From: Massilia yuzhufengensis
GTDB taxonomy: Bacteria; Pseudomonadota; Gammaproteobacteria; Burkholderiales; Burkholderiaceae_D
Length of the DNA stretch: 64,000 nt
Assembly: GCF_900112225.1 (NCBI RefSeq)
Contig: NZ_FOLD01000024.1
Location: 28,527 to 92,526, forward strand
Direction: 5' to 3'
Shown: positions 8,602 through 19,669 of the stretch, piece after piece
Numbering within the stretch: the stretch's first letter is position 1
Layout: each line of letters starts with the position of its first letter
The notes under the pieces: generated by a model
Seen by the model: the letters and a program-made list of their open reading frames with translations, nothing else
Databases searched by the model: none
Told to the model about the DNA's origin: nothing
Made by a program: the position numbers and the translations under genes

Positions 8602-9341
8602 TCGTCTTCGCATGGCAGGTGCTGCCCGGCGTACCCGTCATCGCCGCGGCCAACCGCGACGAATTCTACGACCGCCCCGCGACGCCCGCCCGCCCGTGGC
8701 CGGAACACCCGCACATTATCGCCGGCCGCGATTTGCTGCACGGCGGCAGCTGGATGGGGATCACGACGACGGGAACCAACGGCCCGAAGTTCGCGGCCCT
8801 GACCAATATCCGTGGCCCGGCCGAGCGGCGCGAGAACGCGCCCTCGCGCGGCGACCTGGTGGCCGACTTCCTGAAAGGCACGCTGCCGGCCGCCGACTAC
8901 CTGCAACAGGTCGTCGCCCGCGGCGACGTGTACAACGGCTTCAACCTGGTGCTGGGCGACCGCGACCAGCTGTACTGGTACTCGAACCGCGGCGGCGACG
9001 ACCCGCGCAACGGCCTGCCGCTGGAACCGGGCCGCATCTACGGCATTTCGAACGGCCTGCTGGACGCTCCCTGGCCCAAGGTGCTGCGCACCAAGGCGCA
9101 ATTTGCCAGCCTGCTGTGCCAGGGCGCGCCGGAAGACGCCTATTTCGAGATGCTGGCCGACACCACCCGCGCGCCCGACCTGCGCCTGCCGGAAACCGGC
9201 GTGCCGATCGAACTCGAACGCCAACTGTCTCCGGTGTGCATCGAGATGGAAGGCTACGGCACCCGCACCTCGACCGTGGTCAAGCTCTACCGCGAAGGCG
9301 AGCCGGAGCTGCATGAGCGTTTCGTGCAGCCGCTTGGCTAA
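8592..9341 (+). CDS. NRDE family protein (TANGO2-like)
   Basis: A 249-residue protein beginning MCLIVFAW. It carries the family-defining NRDE motif in AAANRDEFYDRP, then GGSWMGI and FAALTNIR, and a C-terminal TRTSTVV segment. These are the hallmarks of the NRDE/TANGO2 family. An N-terminal Cys2 is typical of Ntn-type hydrolase folds, but the bacterial function is not settled (heme trafficking has been proposed for TANGO2). The start at 8592 overlaps the DUF4936 gene by 10 nt. It is the last gene of the ygfZ unit. Confidence 0.9.
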   Translation: MCLIVFAWQVLPGVPVIAAANRDEFYDRPATPARPWPEHPHIIAGRDLLHGGSWMGITTTGTNGPKFAALTNIRGPAERRENAPSRGDLVADFLKGTLPAADYLQQVVARGDVYNGFNLVLGDRDQLYWYSNRGGDDPRNGLPLEPGRIYGISNGLLDAPWPKVLRTKAQFASLLCQGAPEDAYFEMLADTTRAPDLRLPETGVPIELERQLSPVCIEMEGYGTRTSTVVKLYREGEPELHERFVQPLG

Positions 9342-9410
9342 GGTGCAGTGTCGGCGCAACGTTTGTGCGCAACGACTATAAATTGTCCTGTGGCAATGTT
9401 AAAGTGATGG

Positions 9411-9431
9411 GCGCGCCGCCTGGCGGCGCGC
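9411..9431. other. GC-rich hairpin in the leader of the oxygenase gene
   Basis: GCGCGCCGCC and GGCGGCGCGC form a strong stem in the 150-nt gap before 9492. No T-run follows, so it is not a clear terminator. It could be the end of the NRDE transcript or a leader structure of the next gene. An AT-rich stretch (CTATAAATTG, about 9377-9386) lies just before it and could be a promoter element. Confidence 0.45.
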
Positions 9432-9491
9432 GTAGCGACGATCGCCAACCAGCACCCGCAGCGCCCTGCGCCGCACTTTACGCCTAACGCC

Positions 9492-10298
9492 ATGACCATC
9501 ATGCACCAGGAACTTGTCGACCGACTCGATTCCGACACCTTCGATCCGGACGTATTCCGGGCAGCCGGCGTTTTCGTCGTGCGCAATGCTGTCAGCCTTG
9601 AGGTGATGCGCGCGTGGCAGGACGAGTGGGCGGCGTTTTACGCATCGTCGCTGCGCGAAGGCCGCGACGTCAACCGGGCCAATCCGGTGTCGCTGACCGA
9701 GTCGCTGCCGGAGAAGCTGGCCGCCATGGTCCACGAGCCTGCTTTCGCCCGCATCCTCACGCAAGTGTTCGGCCCCCACGTGGCCGTGTACAACCACCGC
9801 TTCGTCATCAAGGATCAGTTTAGTCCGGGCAAGGTGTTCCTGCACCAGGACAGCTGCTACCACTTGGGCAACCTGAACAAATGCAGCATCTTCACCCCGC
9901 TGAGCGTCGTCGATGCCGCCAATGGCGCGATGAGCTTCCATGTCGGTTCGCACAAGCTGGGCGTGCTGGGCGACGCCGGTGAGATCAATCCGGCTGCCTT
10001 CGACTTCAGCTGGCCGAAAATCACGCCGGAGCTCAACCCTGGTGACCTGGTCATCATGAACAGTTCGCTATGGCACGAGTCGGGCCCGAACACATCGGGT
10101 GTGCACCGCATCCTGGCCGATACCATCTTCCAGCCGGCCGACGATCCGACCGGAAAGGAGCTGGTCTGCGGTGAATGGCAGACCGACATCTTCTATTCCA
10201 CCCAGAATCACATCCGCCTGTTCACGAACTCCCGGATCTTGAAGTTAATTAAATACGAAAAGGAACGGGCCGCGTCCGATACCAAGGCAACGTCCTGA
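9492..10298 (+). CDS. Phytanoyl-CoA dioxygenase (PhyH)-family oxygenase
   Basis: A 268-residue Fe(II)/2-oxoglutarate oxygenase. The iron ligands are visible: HxD as H118 and D120 in FLHQDSCYH, and the distal H195 in SLWHESGPN. R206 in HRILAD is placed to hold 2-oxoglutarate. PhyH-type enzymes hydroxylate lipids, sugars or secondary metabolites; the substrate is not readable here. The next gene, a zinc-ribbon methyltransferase, starts 11 nt later, so the two probably act on the same molecule. This pair is flanked by housekeeping genes and looks accessory. Confidence 0.85.
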   Translation: MTIMHQELVDRLDSDTFDPDVFRAAGVFVVRNAVSLEVMRAWQDEWAAFYASSLREGRDVNRANPVSLTESLPEKLAAMVHEPAFARILTQVFGPHVAVYNHRFVIKDQFSPGKVFLHQDSCYHLGNLNKCSIFTPLSVVDAANGAMSFHVGSHKLGVLGDAGEINPAAFDFSWPKITPELNPGDLVIMNSSLWHESGPNTSGVHRILADTIFQPADDPTGKELVCGEWQTDIFYSTQNHIRLFTNSRILKLIKYEKERAASDTKATS

Positions 10299-10308
10299 GC
10301 CCCAGACC

Positions 10309-11430
10309 ATGTCATCTACACACGCGACTTGCCTCATCTGCGGTTCCTCCATGGAACGCACCGCCAATCCCTTCTGCGAGGTCCAGGGCCAGCTGCTCTA
10401 TCCGGATGCCGAAGTCCGCCAGTATGTCTGTACCGGTTGCAGCCATGGCTGGCTGCAGCACGGGGTCCCGCTCGACTTGCTGTACAACTCGAATGTTGCG
10501 CTGCCCACCGACTATGTCAATGGCGACCGGCGCTTTGCGTTCATCGAGGCGCACGTGGACTTGTCGACGATCAGCGGCAAAGTGGTGGAATTCGGCGGCG
10601 GCCCCGGCGAGCTGGCCGAGCAGGCGAGGAAAGCGACCGGCCACCCGCGTGCGGCGGTAGTCGATTTCGTCAACCGCGTGGCCGCCGACACCCTCGATTT
10701 CATCCCGCTGGACTTCAATTCCGAGGCCGCGCAGATCCCGCGCATCTTCGCGGACTCGGCCGGCGCCAGGAACCTGTTCCTGCTCTCGCACGTGGTCGAG
10801 CACCTGTACGACCCGGCGATCCTGCTGGGCGAGCTGGCCACATTCCCGGACAGCGTCGTGTATATCGAGGTGCCGGACTTCGGCAGCCGGCATGCGCTGT
10901 CGACCCTGAAGTTTTCGCTCAACTGCCTCGAGCACCTGCACTACTTTACGGCGCGCTCGCTCCTGGCCTTGCTGGACAAGGCTGGATTCGACATCGTCGC
11001 CTTCGAAACGCAATCGGCCCCGAGCATGCCGGCCATCCGCGCCCTGTGCGTGCCGGCCCGGCGCCACCACAATGCCGTGCTTGACTACCAGGGGCACTTT
11101 TCCGAGGTCGTCTCGCGCCTGAAAGACAAGATCGCCCAGGCCGGCCCCAGGACCCGGGTGTGGGTATGGGGACTGTCGGCCTTCATGGCCCAGGCCCTCG
11201 ACGAACTCGGGGACGAACGCCAGCAGGTTGCCGGCATTTTCGACACCCGCTACCCGCACCCCGAATTCCTGGGCATCCCGGTGGCGCGCGAGCCTGGCGC
11301 CGCAGCGCACGCCAATGGCGCAGCACCGCTGGTGGTGTGCGGCTCGACCTATTCCGCGGTGCAGAAAGTCATCGGCGCCAAGGCCCGGGCGGCGTTTCCC
11401 GGTGCGGAATTCTTCGCCATCACTGCTTGA
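10309..11430 (+). CDS. Zinc-ribbon class I SAM methyltransferase (C-methyltransferase-like)
   Basis: A 373-residue protein with three parts. The N-terminal putative zinc ribbon has CxxC pairs (C8/C11 and C41/C44). The SAM domain has motif I VEFGGGPG (about 93-100) and LSHVVEHLYDP. The C-terminal Rossmann-like domain contains RVWVWGLSAF and AGIFDT. This zinc-ribbon, SAM domain and C-terminal domain plan resembles sugar C-methyltransferases of the NovU/TylC3 type, though the sequence is divergent. It is co-transcribed with the PhyH oxygenase upstream, suggesting a joint hydroxylation and methylation of a glycan or small metabolite. The pathway is unknown. Confidence 0.75.
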   Translation: MSSTHATCLICGSSMERTANPFCEVQGQLLYPDAEVRQYVCTGCSHGWLQHGVPLDLLYNSNVALPTDYVNGDRRFAFIEAHVDLSTISGKVVEFGGGPGELAEQARKATGHPRAAVVDFVNRVAADTLDFIPLDFNSEAAQIPRIFADSAGARNLFLLSHVVEHLYDPAILLGELATFPDSVVYIEVPDFGSRHALSTLKFSLNCLEHLHYFTARSLLALLDKAGFDIVAFETQSAPSMPAIRALCVPARRHHNAVLDYQGHFSEVVSRLKDKIAQAGPRTRVWVWGLSAFMAQALDELGDERQQVAGIFDTRYPHPEFLGIPVAREPGAAAHANGAAPLVVCGSTYSAVQKVIGAKARAAFPGAEFFAITA

Positions 11431-11484
11431 CCCACGAACGGCGGGACCGACAGGGTGGGGGTCACGCCTGGAACAGGCGCCGGC

Positions 11485-12399
11485 TCAATGCTTGGGCTTG
11501 CGCTTGATCCCCGCCTTGAGCATCTCCGTCACCTGCGGCGTCGCGCCATACGGATCCGCCGGTGGCTTGCCCTGCACGATCGCGTCGAAGCGCTCCTGCG
11601 CCGCGCCCAGCGCCTGCGGGTGCGAGTACACGAAGAAGCGTCCTTCGCGGATCGCGTCGAACGTGATCCGCGCCACGTCCGCGGCCGTCACCTTGCCCGA
11701 CTCGACCGCCTTTTCGGTCAGCATCTGCGACGCCACCTGGCTGGGCGTGGTGCGTTCGTGGCTCGATAAATCGTCCGGCCGGTTGCGCTCGGAATGGGCG
11801 ATCCCGGTCGGCACGAAATACGGGCACAGCACCGATGCCCGGATCGGCGCGTCGACCAGCTTCAGGTCGTGGTATAGCGTCTCGGACAGCGCGACCACGG
11901 CGTGCTTCGACACGTTGTACACGCCCATCGCCGGCGGCGTGAGCAGGCCCGCCATCGACGCCGTGTTGACGATGTGGCCTTCGAAATCGGCATCGCGTTC
12001 GGCGCATTCCAGCATCACCCGCGTGAACACGCGCACCCCGTGAATCACGCCCCACAGGTTCACGCCGAGCACCCATTCCCAGTCCTGTTCCGAGTTCTCC
12101 CAGATCAGGCCACCGGAGCCGACGCCGGCGTTATTGAAGACCAGGTGCACGCCGCCGAAGCGGGCGACGGCCGAATCGGCCAGTTCCTGCACGTGCGAGC
12201 CCTTGCTGACGTCGCACACCATGGCCAGCACCTCGGCCCCCTGGGCCAGCAGTTCCTCGGCGGCGTGCTCGAGTGCCTTGGCCTGGACGTCGGCCAGCAC
12301 CAGCTTCATGCCCAGGGCGGCGGCCGTGTTGGCGAATTCACGTCCCAGGCCGCTGGCGGCGCCCGTGATGACGGCGACCTTGCCGCGAAAATCCTTCAT
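11485..12399 (-). CDS. SDR-family oxidoreductase
   Basis: A 304-residue short-chain dehydrogenase. The cofactor loop TGAASGLG is at about residues 11-18, NNAG is at about 90, the catalytic Ser is in NTASMAG and the YNVSK motif is at about 160. The C-terminal extension (about 220-304, with HERTTPSQVASQ and ending KRKPKH) is longer than in minimal SDRs. The start at 12399 (MKDFRGKV) has GGGAG upstream. It is downstream of another SDR gene with a 31-nt gap and the same strand, so they are probably co-transcribed. The substrate may be an acyl or hydroxyacyl compound given the neighbouring thiolase, but this is inference. Confidence 0.88.
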   Translation of the reverse strand: MKDFRGKVAVITGAASGLGREFANTAAALGMKLVLADVQAKALEHAAEELLAQGAEVLAMVCDVSKGSHVQELADSAVARFGGVHLVFNNAGVGSGGLIWENSEQDWEWVLGVNLWGVIHGVRVFTRVMLECAERDADFEGHIVNTASMAGLLTPPAMGVYNVSKHAVVALSETLYHDLKLVDAPIRASVLCPYFVPTGIAHSERNRPDDLSSHERTTPSQVASQMLTEKAVESGKVTAADVARITFDAIREGRFFVYSHPQALGAAQERFDAIVQGKPPADPYGATPQVTEMLKAGIKRKPKH

Positions 12400-12430
12400 G
12401 CTCTTCTCCCTCGATGACAACAACGTCGAA

Positions 12431-13213
12431 TCAAACGGCAGACACGCCGCCATCGACGGCCAGGGTCTGCCCGGTGATGTGCTTGCCGGCGTCGGAGGCG
12501 AACAGCACCACCGCCCCCTTCAGGTCCTCGTCGTCGCCCAGCCGGTTCAGCGGCGCATCCTTGGCCAGGTTCTCGGCGCCGAACGCGGCCAGCACGCCCT
12601 TGGTCATCTTCGACGGGAAGAAGCCGGGGGCGATCGAATTGACCGTGATGCCAAAGCGGCCCCATTCGCCGGCCAGCGCGCGCGTGAAGTTGACCACCGC
12701 GCCCTTGGAGGTGTTGTAAGCGATGGTCTGCATCGTGCCCGGCGGGTTGCCGGCCAGGCCGGCGATCGACGAGATACTGATGATACGCCCGTAGCCGCGC
12801 GGGATCATGGACAGTTTGCCGACCGCCTGCGTGACCAGGAAAATGCTGCGCACGTTCAGGTCCATCACCTTGTCCCAGGCGTCCAGCGGGTAATCCTCGG
12901 CCGGGGCGCCCCAGCTGGCGCCGGCGTTGTTGACGAGGATGTCGATGTGGCCGAGGCGCTGCATCGCTTCCTGGACGAAGGCTTGTACCTGCGTTTCGTC
13001 GGCGAGGTCGGCGGCGATGCTGGAGGCGTCGATGCCGCGCGCGGCCAGGTGGGCGACGGCTTCGTCGAGCTCTTCCTGCTTGCGCGACGAGATGACGACC
13101 CGCGCGCCCTGCTCGCCAAGGGCTTCGGCCATCTGCAGGCCCAGGCCGCGCGAGCCGCCGGTGACGATGGCGGTTTTGCCTTGCAGGGAGAAGAGTTGTT
13201 GGGTGGTGCGCAT
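12431..13213 (-). CDS. SDR-family oxidoreductase (RhlG/FabG-like)
   Basis: A 260-residue classical SDR. It has TGGSRGLG (about 18-25), NNAGASWG (about 92-99), the catalytic serine in ISISSIAG, YNTSKG (about 165) and the terminal GQTLAVDGG. This layout matches 3-oxoacyl-reductase-like SDRs of the RhlG/gluconate-5-dehydrogenase group. It is probably NADP(H)-dependent and cytosolic. It precedes the other SDR gene in a likely operon. The promoter region holds a CGTACT half-site (about 13255-13260) like the dyad upstream of the thiolase. Confidence 0.88.
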   Translation of the reverse strand: MRTTQQLFSLQGKTAIVTGGSRGLGLQMAEALGEQGARVVISSRKQEELDEAVAHLAARGIDASSIAADLADETQVQAFVQEAMQRLGHIDILVNNAGASWGAPAEDYPLDAWDKVMDLNVRSIFLVTQAVGKLSMIPRGYGRIISISSIAGLAGNPPGTMQTIAYNTSKGAVVNFTRALAGEWGRFGITVNSIAPGFFPSKMTKGVLAAFGAENLAKDAPLNRLGDDEDLKGAVVLFASDAGKHITGQTLAVDGGVSAV

Positions 13214-13270
13214 TGGTGTTGTCTCCGTTATTTTTTTGTGGTGAAGTTATTGTCGCGTACTTCGGTGACG

Positions 13271-13343
13271 AGATTGGGTACCGGCCTGCGCCGGTACGAC
13301 GGTCTTTAGGCCACGTAAGCAAGCACGTCGTACCGCCAAGTTT
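13271..13343. repeat. REP/REPIN-like pair, locus 3 (second unit degenerate)
   Basis: A minus-oriented unit at 13271-13304 (GATTGGGTACCGG, CCTGCG, CCGGTACGACGG) is followed by a degraded plus-oriented unit at about 13324-13343 (ACGTCGTACC then GCCAAGTTTG), which has lost its stem. It lies between the SDR and Dabb genes. Confidence 0.7.
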
Positions 13344-13365
13344 GCATGCATCGCGCTAGCCCCTA

Positions 13366-13668
13366 TTACACCTCATAATCCATACACTGCCTCCCCTCCC
13401 GAATCGCCCCAATAAACGGCACCACCGCCTTGTGCGTCGGGTGCACCGCATACGCCTCCAGCGCGGCCTTGTCCGCAAACTCGGAATACAGCACGACGTC
13501 ATACGTCGCTTCCAGCCCCGGCTGCGCCAGCACCACTTCGAACTTCAGCTGTCCCGGCACGATATTCGCGCACTCGTCCAGCCGGCGCTTCATTTCGCGT
13601 GCGTTGGTGGCGCGGTCGGCGCCTTCGGCTTCGTCCTTCAGTTTCCACATCACGATGTGCTTGATCAT
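13366..13668 (-). CDS. Dabb-family (stress-responsive alpha/beta-barrel) protein
   Basis: A 100-residue ferredoxin-like barrel protein starting MIKHIVMWKLKDEAEG. It contains the ATYDVVLYSEF strand and the HPTHKAVVPFI helix, which define the Dabb family. Members are dimers; some are enzymes and others are stress-linked proteins without known activity. The start at 13668 has GGGGA upstream. The gap to the thiolase stop is 11 nt, so it is probably the second gene of a thiolase-Dabb operon. Confidence 0.9.
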   Translation of the reverse strand: MIKHIVMWKLKDEAEGADRATNAREMKRRLDECANIVPGQLKFEVVLAQPGLEATYDVVLYSEFADKAALEAYAVHPTHKAVVPFIGAIREGRQCMDYEV

Positions 13669-13679
13669 GCTTATCCCCG

Positions 13680-14858
13680 TTAAATGACTTCGAACAGCCC
13701 CGCGGCGCCCTGGCCTCCGCCGACGCACATGGTGGCAAGCACATACTTTACCCCACGGCGTTTGCCTTCGATGAGCGCGTGCCCGACCAGGCGCGCGCCG
13801 GACACGCCATACGGGTGGCCGACCGCGATCGCCCCGCCGTTCACGTTCAGGCGTTCCATCGGGATGCCGAGCTTGTCGGCGCAATACAGCACCTGCACGG
13901 CGAAGGCTTCGTTGAGCTCCCACAGGCCGATATCGTCGACCGTCAATCCGGCGCGCTGCAGCAGTTTGGGGATCGCGAACACCGGGCCGATGCCCATCTC
14001 GTCCGGCTCGCAGCCGGCCACGGCGTAGCCGCGGAAGATGCCCAGCGGCTGCAGGCCCCTGGCCTCGGCCATGCGGCTGCTCATCACGATGGTCGCCGCC
14101 GCGCCGTCCGAGAACTGGCTGGCGTTGCCGGCGGTGATGACGCCGCCCGGCACCGCGCTGCGGATCTTCGAGACGGCCTCGATGGTCGTGTCGGCGCGGA
14201 TGCCTTCGTCTGCTTGAATAGTCACTTCGCGCGTGGCCAGCATGCCGGACGCCTTGTCGGCCACGCCCATCACCACCGTCATCGGCGCGATCTCGGCATC
14301 GAACAGGCCGGCGGCCTGGGCCGCGGCAGCGCGCTGCTGGCTCTGCACGCCGTAGGCGTCCTGGCGCTCGCGGCTGATCGAATAGCGGCGCGCCACCGTC
14401 TCGGCGGTCTGCAGCATCGGCCAGTAGATTTCCGGCTTGTGCTGCTTGAGCCAGGTGTCAACCAGCATGTGGCGGTTCATTTCCTGCTGCACGCACGAAA
14501 TCGATTCGACGCCGCCGGCCGCGAACACCTCGCCCTCGCCCGCGATGATGCGTTGGGCGGCGGTGGCAATGGTCTGCAGGCCGGACGAGCAGAAGCGGTT
14601 GATGGTCATGCCCGGCACCGTCACCGGGCAGCCGGCGCGCAGCGCGACCTGGCGCGCGATGTTGACGCCGGTGGCGCCCTCGGGGTTGGCGCAGCCCATC
14701 AGCACGTCCTCGATCTCGCCCGCCTCGATCCCCGCGCGGGCGATCGCCGCCTGCAGCGCGTGGCCGCCAAGGGTCGCGCCGTGGGTCATGTTGAAGGCGC
14801 CTTTCCAGGACTTGGCAAGGGCGGTGCGGGCGGTCGATACGATGACGGCGTCGATCAT
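13680..14858 (-). CDS. Acetyl-CoA C-acyltransferase (thiolase)
   Basis: A 392-residue thiolase that cleaves 3-ketoacyl-CoA (or condenses acyl-CoA). The nucleophile cysteine is in [10 protein letters not shown] (about 89-90), the active histidine in [12 protein letters not shown] (about 350) and the second cysteine in [12 protein letters not shown] (about 380). Length and motifs are normal for FadA-type enzymes. The start at 14858 (MIDAVIVS) has the expected family N-terminus; the open frame upstream is not coding. It is divergent from the MHS transporter. A dyad at 14911-14924 in the promoter is shared with the FadB-like gene. Confidence 0.93.
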   Translation of the reverse strand: MIDAVIVSTARTALAKSWKGAFNMTHGATLGGHALQAAIARAGIEAGEIEDVLMGCANPEGATGVNIARQVALRAGCPVTVPGMTINRFCSSGLQTIATAAQRIIAGEGEVFAAGGVESISCVQQEMNRHMLVDTWLKQHKPEIYWPMLQTAETVARRYSISRERQDAYGVQSQQRAAAAQAAGLFDAEIAPMTVVMGVADKASGMLATREVTIQADEGIRADTTIEAVSKIRSAVPGGVITAGNASQFSDGAAATIVMSSRMAEARGLQPLGIFRGYAVAGCEPDEMGIGPVFAIPKLLQRAGLTVDDIGLWELNEAFAVQVLYCADKLGIPMERLNVNGGAIAVGHPYGVSGARLVGHALIEGKRRGVKYVLATMCVGGGQGAAGLFEVI

Positions 14859-14910
14859 GTGTTTGTCTCCGGTGATGGGGGATATTTGCCAATCGAGAAT
14901 AGCATAATAA

Positions 14911-14924
14911 AGTACGGTCGTTCG
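14911..14924. promoter_or_regulatory. Putative operator upstream of thiolase
   Basis: AGTACGGTCGTTCG is an imperfect dyad (AGTACG-N2-CGTTCG) about 53 nt upstream of the thiolase start. A near-identical dyad sits upstream of the FadB-like gene (19687-19700). TetR-type repressors of fatty-acid degradation in Burkholderiales bind sites of this general form. That assignment is inference. Confidence 0.5.
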
Positions 14925-15140
14925 CAAAATAATCGGGGCGACATATTGTGCTTTGCACCATACCTCGTCCCAGAGCGGGAACGCGTATTGACGCGGATTG
15001 TTGCCTCTTTTGCACAGCTCATCTGTAAGTTTCGCGTAAGCCTGGAGAAAGCACCGTGTAAGGAAACCGGAACACACTCCGCGACAGCTGACGAACAATC
15101 AGCAATTCCGGCGATACAAAAACCTAAGACGGAGACACAC

Positions 15141-16841
15141 ATGGCAATCACACCCGGCATGACCGCTGGAGGGAAAGCGGCACCTTCCTCCACCGGCATC
15201 ACCAAGGAAGAACGGAAAGTCATTTTCGCTTCCTCGCTCGGCACCGTATTCGAGTGGTACGACTTCTACCTGTACGGCTCGCTCGCATCCATCATCGCCA
15301 AGCAGTTCTTCATCGGCGACCCGACCACCACCTTCATCTTCGCCCTGATGGCCTTCGCGGCCGGCTTCATCGTGCGCCCCTTCGGCGCGCTGGTGTTCGG
15401 CCGCCTGGGAGACATGATCGGCCGCAAATACACCTTCCTGATCACCATCCTGATCATGGGCGCCTCGACCTTCCTGGTGGGCCTGCTGCCAAGCCACGCG
15501 TCGATCGGCGTCGCGGCGCCGATCATCCTGGTGACGCTGCGCATCCTTCAGGGCCTGGCCCTGGGCGGCGAATACGGCGGCGCAGCCACCTACGTGGCCG
15601 AGCACGCGCCGGAAGGCAAGCGCGGGCTGTTCACCTCCTACATCCAGACCACCGCCACCATCGGCCTGTTCCTGTCGCTGATGGTGATCCTGGGCACCCG
15701 TACCGCCATGGGCGAAGACGCGTTCCAGGCCTGGGGCTGGCGCATCCCCTTCCTGGTCTCGGTGATCCTGCTGGGTATCTCGGTATGGATCCGGATGTCG
15801 ATGGCCGAATCGCCGGCCTTCGCCAAGATGAAAGCCGAAGGCAAAACCTCGAAGGCGCCGCTGTCGGAAGCCTTCCTGAAGCCAAAGAACGCCAAGATCG
15901 CCTTCCTGGCGCTGGCCGGCCTGACCATGGGCCAGGCGGTGGTGTGGTACACCGGCCAGTTCTACGCGCTGTTCTTCCTGACCAAGACCCTCAAGATGGA
16001 CGAGCCGACCTCGAACATCCTGGTCGCGATCGCGCTGGCCCTGGCCACCCCGTTCTTCATCTTCTTCGGCGCGCTGTCGGACAAGATCGGCCGCAAGTGG
16101 ATCATCCTCGGTGGCTGCCTCATCGCCGCGGCGACCTACTTCCCCATCTTCAAGGCGATCACCCACTACGGCAACCCGGCCCTGGAACGCGCGATCCAGA
16201 CCTCGCCCGTGGTGGTGGTGGCCGATCCGAACACCTGCCACTTCCAGGTCGACCCGACCGGCACCAAGAAATTCCCGTCGTCCTGCGATATCGCGACCCG
16301 CCTGCTGACCGGCGCCTCGGTGAGCTACACGATCCAGGATGCGCCGGCCGGTACGCTGGCATCGGTGAAGGTAGGCGAAACGACCTTCCAGTCCTTCAAT
16401 GCCGTCATGACGCCGGATAACCTGAACTTCGACGCCGCGTCCAAGGCCCAGGAAACCGCGTTCAAGGGCGAAGTGACGGGCGCACTGAAGGCCGCGGGCT
16501 ACCCGGACAAGGCAGATATGTCGGCGGTGAACAAGCCGATGGTGGTGCTGTTCCTGTTCATCCTGGTGCTCTACGTGACCATGGTGTACGGCCCGATCGC
16601 GGCCATGCTGGTGGAGATGTTCCCGACCCGGATCCGCTACACCTCGATGTCCCTGCCCTACCACATCGGCAACGGCTGGTTCGGCGGCATGCTGCCGACC
16701 GTCACCTTCGCCCTGGTGGCCTTCAAGGGCGATATCTACTACGGCCTGTGGTACCCGATCATCATCGCGCTGGCGACGGTGGTCATCGGTGGCCTGTTCG
16801 TGCGCGAGACGAAGGACAACCAGATCTACGCCAACGACTAA
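15141..16841 (+). CDS. MHS-family MFS transporter with a large periplasmic insert
   Basis: A 566-residue proton-coupled metabolite symporter (MHS/ProP-KgtP type). It has the signature FEWYDFYLYG near TM1, GRLGDMIGRKYTF in the TM2-3 loop and RILQGLALGGEYGGAATYVAE in TM4. About 12 membrane segments are visible. Unusually, roughly 120 residues (about 343-466) with two cysteines and little hydrophobicity separate TM9 from TM10, which should be a periplasmic loop. The start ATG has GGAG 8 nt upstream. It is divergent from the thiolase. The substrate is probably a carboxylate, but this is not readable. Confidence 0.9.
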   Translation: MAITPGMTAGGKAAPSSTGITKEERKVIFASSLGTVFEWYDFYLYGSLASIIAKQFFIGDPTTTFIFALMAFAAGFIVRPFGALVFGRLGDMIGRKYTFLITILIMGASTFLVGLLPSHASIGVAAPIILVTLRILQGLALGGEYGGAATYVAEHAPEGKRGLFTSYIQTTATIGLFLSLMVILGTRTAMGEDAFQAWGWRIPFLVSVILLGISVWIRMSMAESPAFAKMKAEGKTSKAPLSEAFLKPKNAKIAFLALAGLTMGQAVVWYTGQFYALFFLTKTLKMDEPTSNILVAIALALATPFFIFFGALSDKIGRKWIILGGCLIAAATYFPIFKAITHYGNPALERAIQTSPVVVVADPNTCHFQVDPTGTKKFPSSCDIATRLLTGASVSYTIQDAPAGTLASVKVGETTFQSFNAVMTPDNLNFDAASKAQETAFKGEVTGALKAAGYPDKADMSAVNKPMVVLFLFILVLYVTMVYGPIAAMLVEMFPTRIRYTSMSLPYHIGNGWFGGMLPTVTFALVAFKGDIYYGLWYPIIIALATVVIGGLFVRETKDNQIYAND

Positions 16842-16857
16842 GCCCTTAAGCTAGTAC

Positions 16858-16886
16858 CGCGTGGGCGGCCCAGCCCGCCCACGCGT
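16858..16886. terminator. Hairpin between convergent transporter and DUF2939 genes
   Basis: GCGTGGGCGG and CCCGCCCACGC form a stem of about 10 bp with a short loop, followed by GTCTTATT. The T-tract is weak. It ends the transporter transcript and may also serve the opposing gene. Confidence 0.55.
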
Positions 16887-16887
16887 C

Positions 16888-17424
16888 TTATTCCTCCCGC
16901 TGTTCGATCCCCACCAGTTTCCAGCTCCACAGCCCGTCGCGGTCCAGCACGAACGCGATGCCGCCTTCCTCTTCCTTCTGCACCACGACCTGGTTCAAGC
17001 TGCGGTAGGCCAGCGCGTAACGGACTTTCTCGCGCGGCCGCGCGCCCGGCGCCGGGGCGGCCGGCGCCTGGCCAGGCTGCAGGCTGATGTCGCCCGTTTC
17101 CAGCATCGCCCTCACTCCCTCCGGCGACACGACCGCCTCCACCACCGGTTCGATCACGGCCAGCGCCATCGACTGGCCGAACCTGGCCAGCGGATTCGAC
17201 GACGCCTCGTCCTGCATGCGGTCGACGCCGAGGCGGTGCATCACCAGGGTCGTGACGCTGCCCTGCAAGGCGGAAAAGTCGATGTAGGGCACCAGCGCCC
17301 GCGTATCGCGCGCTTCGACGGCGGCGCGCATGCGGTACAACTGGATGTGCGGACTGGCCCAGGTGGCCGCGGCGAACACGGTGGCGGCGACGGCGGCGGC
17401 GATGACTGCCTTCTTGTTCTTCAT
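16888..17424 (-). CDS. DUF2939 domain-containing exported protein
   Basis: A 178-residue protein with an N-terminal signal or anchor (MKNKKAVIAAAVAATVFAAATWASP) and the DUF2939 pattern: ASPHIQLYRMRAAVEARDTRALVPYIDFSALQGSV, then a central helix pair, a proline/alanine-rich linker (about 118-131) and a C-terminal beta strand with DRDGLWSWKLVGIEQ. The family is periplasmic and of unknown function. It is convergent with the transporter, and its upstream neighbour on the same strand is the FadB-like gene 115 nt away, separated by a terminator. Confidence 0.88.
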   Translation of the reverse strand: MKNKKAVIAAAVAATVFAAATWASPHIQLYRMRAAVEARDTRALVPYIDFSALQGSVTTLVMHRLGVDRMQDEASSNPLARFGQSMALAVIEPVVEAVVSPEGVRAMLETGDISLQPGQAPAAPAPGARPREKVRYALAYRSLNQVVVQKEEEGGIAFVLDRDGLWSWKLVGIEQREE

Positions 17425-17493
17425 GGTGGTGCTGGCGTAGTTGGCTCAGGCGCCAGTATAGGCATGCCGCGGGCCGCACGCACGCGCCATGCG

Positions 17494-17517
17494 AAAACGC
17501 CGCCCGGGGGCGGCGTT
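17494..17517 (-). terminator. Intrinsic terminator of the FadB-like gene
   Basis: On the minus strand AACGCCGCC, a CCCG loop and GGCGGCGTT are followed by TTCG. The 9-bp stem lies about 22 nt past the stop of the FadB-like gene. Confidence 0.65.
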
Positions 17518-17538
17518 CGTACCCTCGTGGGGGACGGG

Positions 17539-19626
<2,088 letters not shown>

Positions 19627-19669
19627 GTCTCTTCCTTCTCCTTTGTTGTTGGTGCTCGATATCCGCTTC

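Noticed and set aside
13779..15140. Long plus-strand open frame ahead of the MHS transporter (part of a 1020-codon frame)
   Set aside because: It is antisense to the thiolase gene, which has intact catalytic motifs. Only the part from 15141 is family sequence with a ribosome site.
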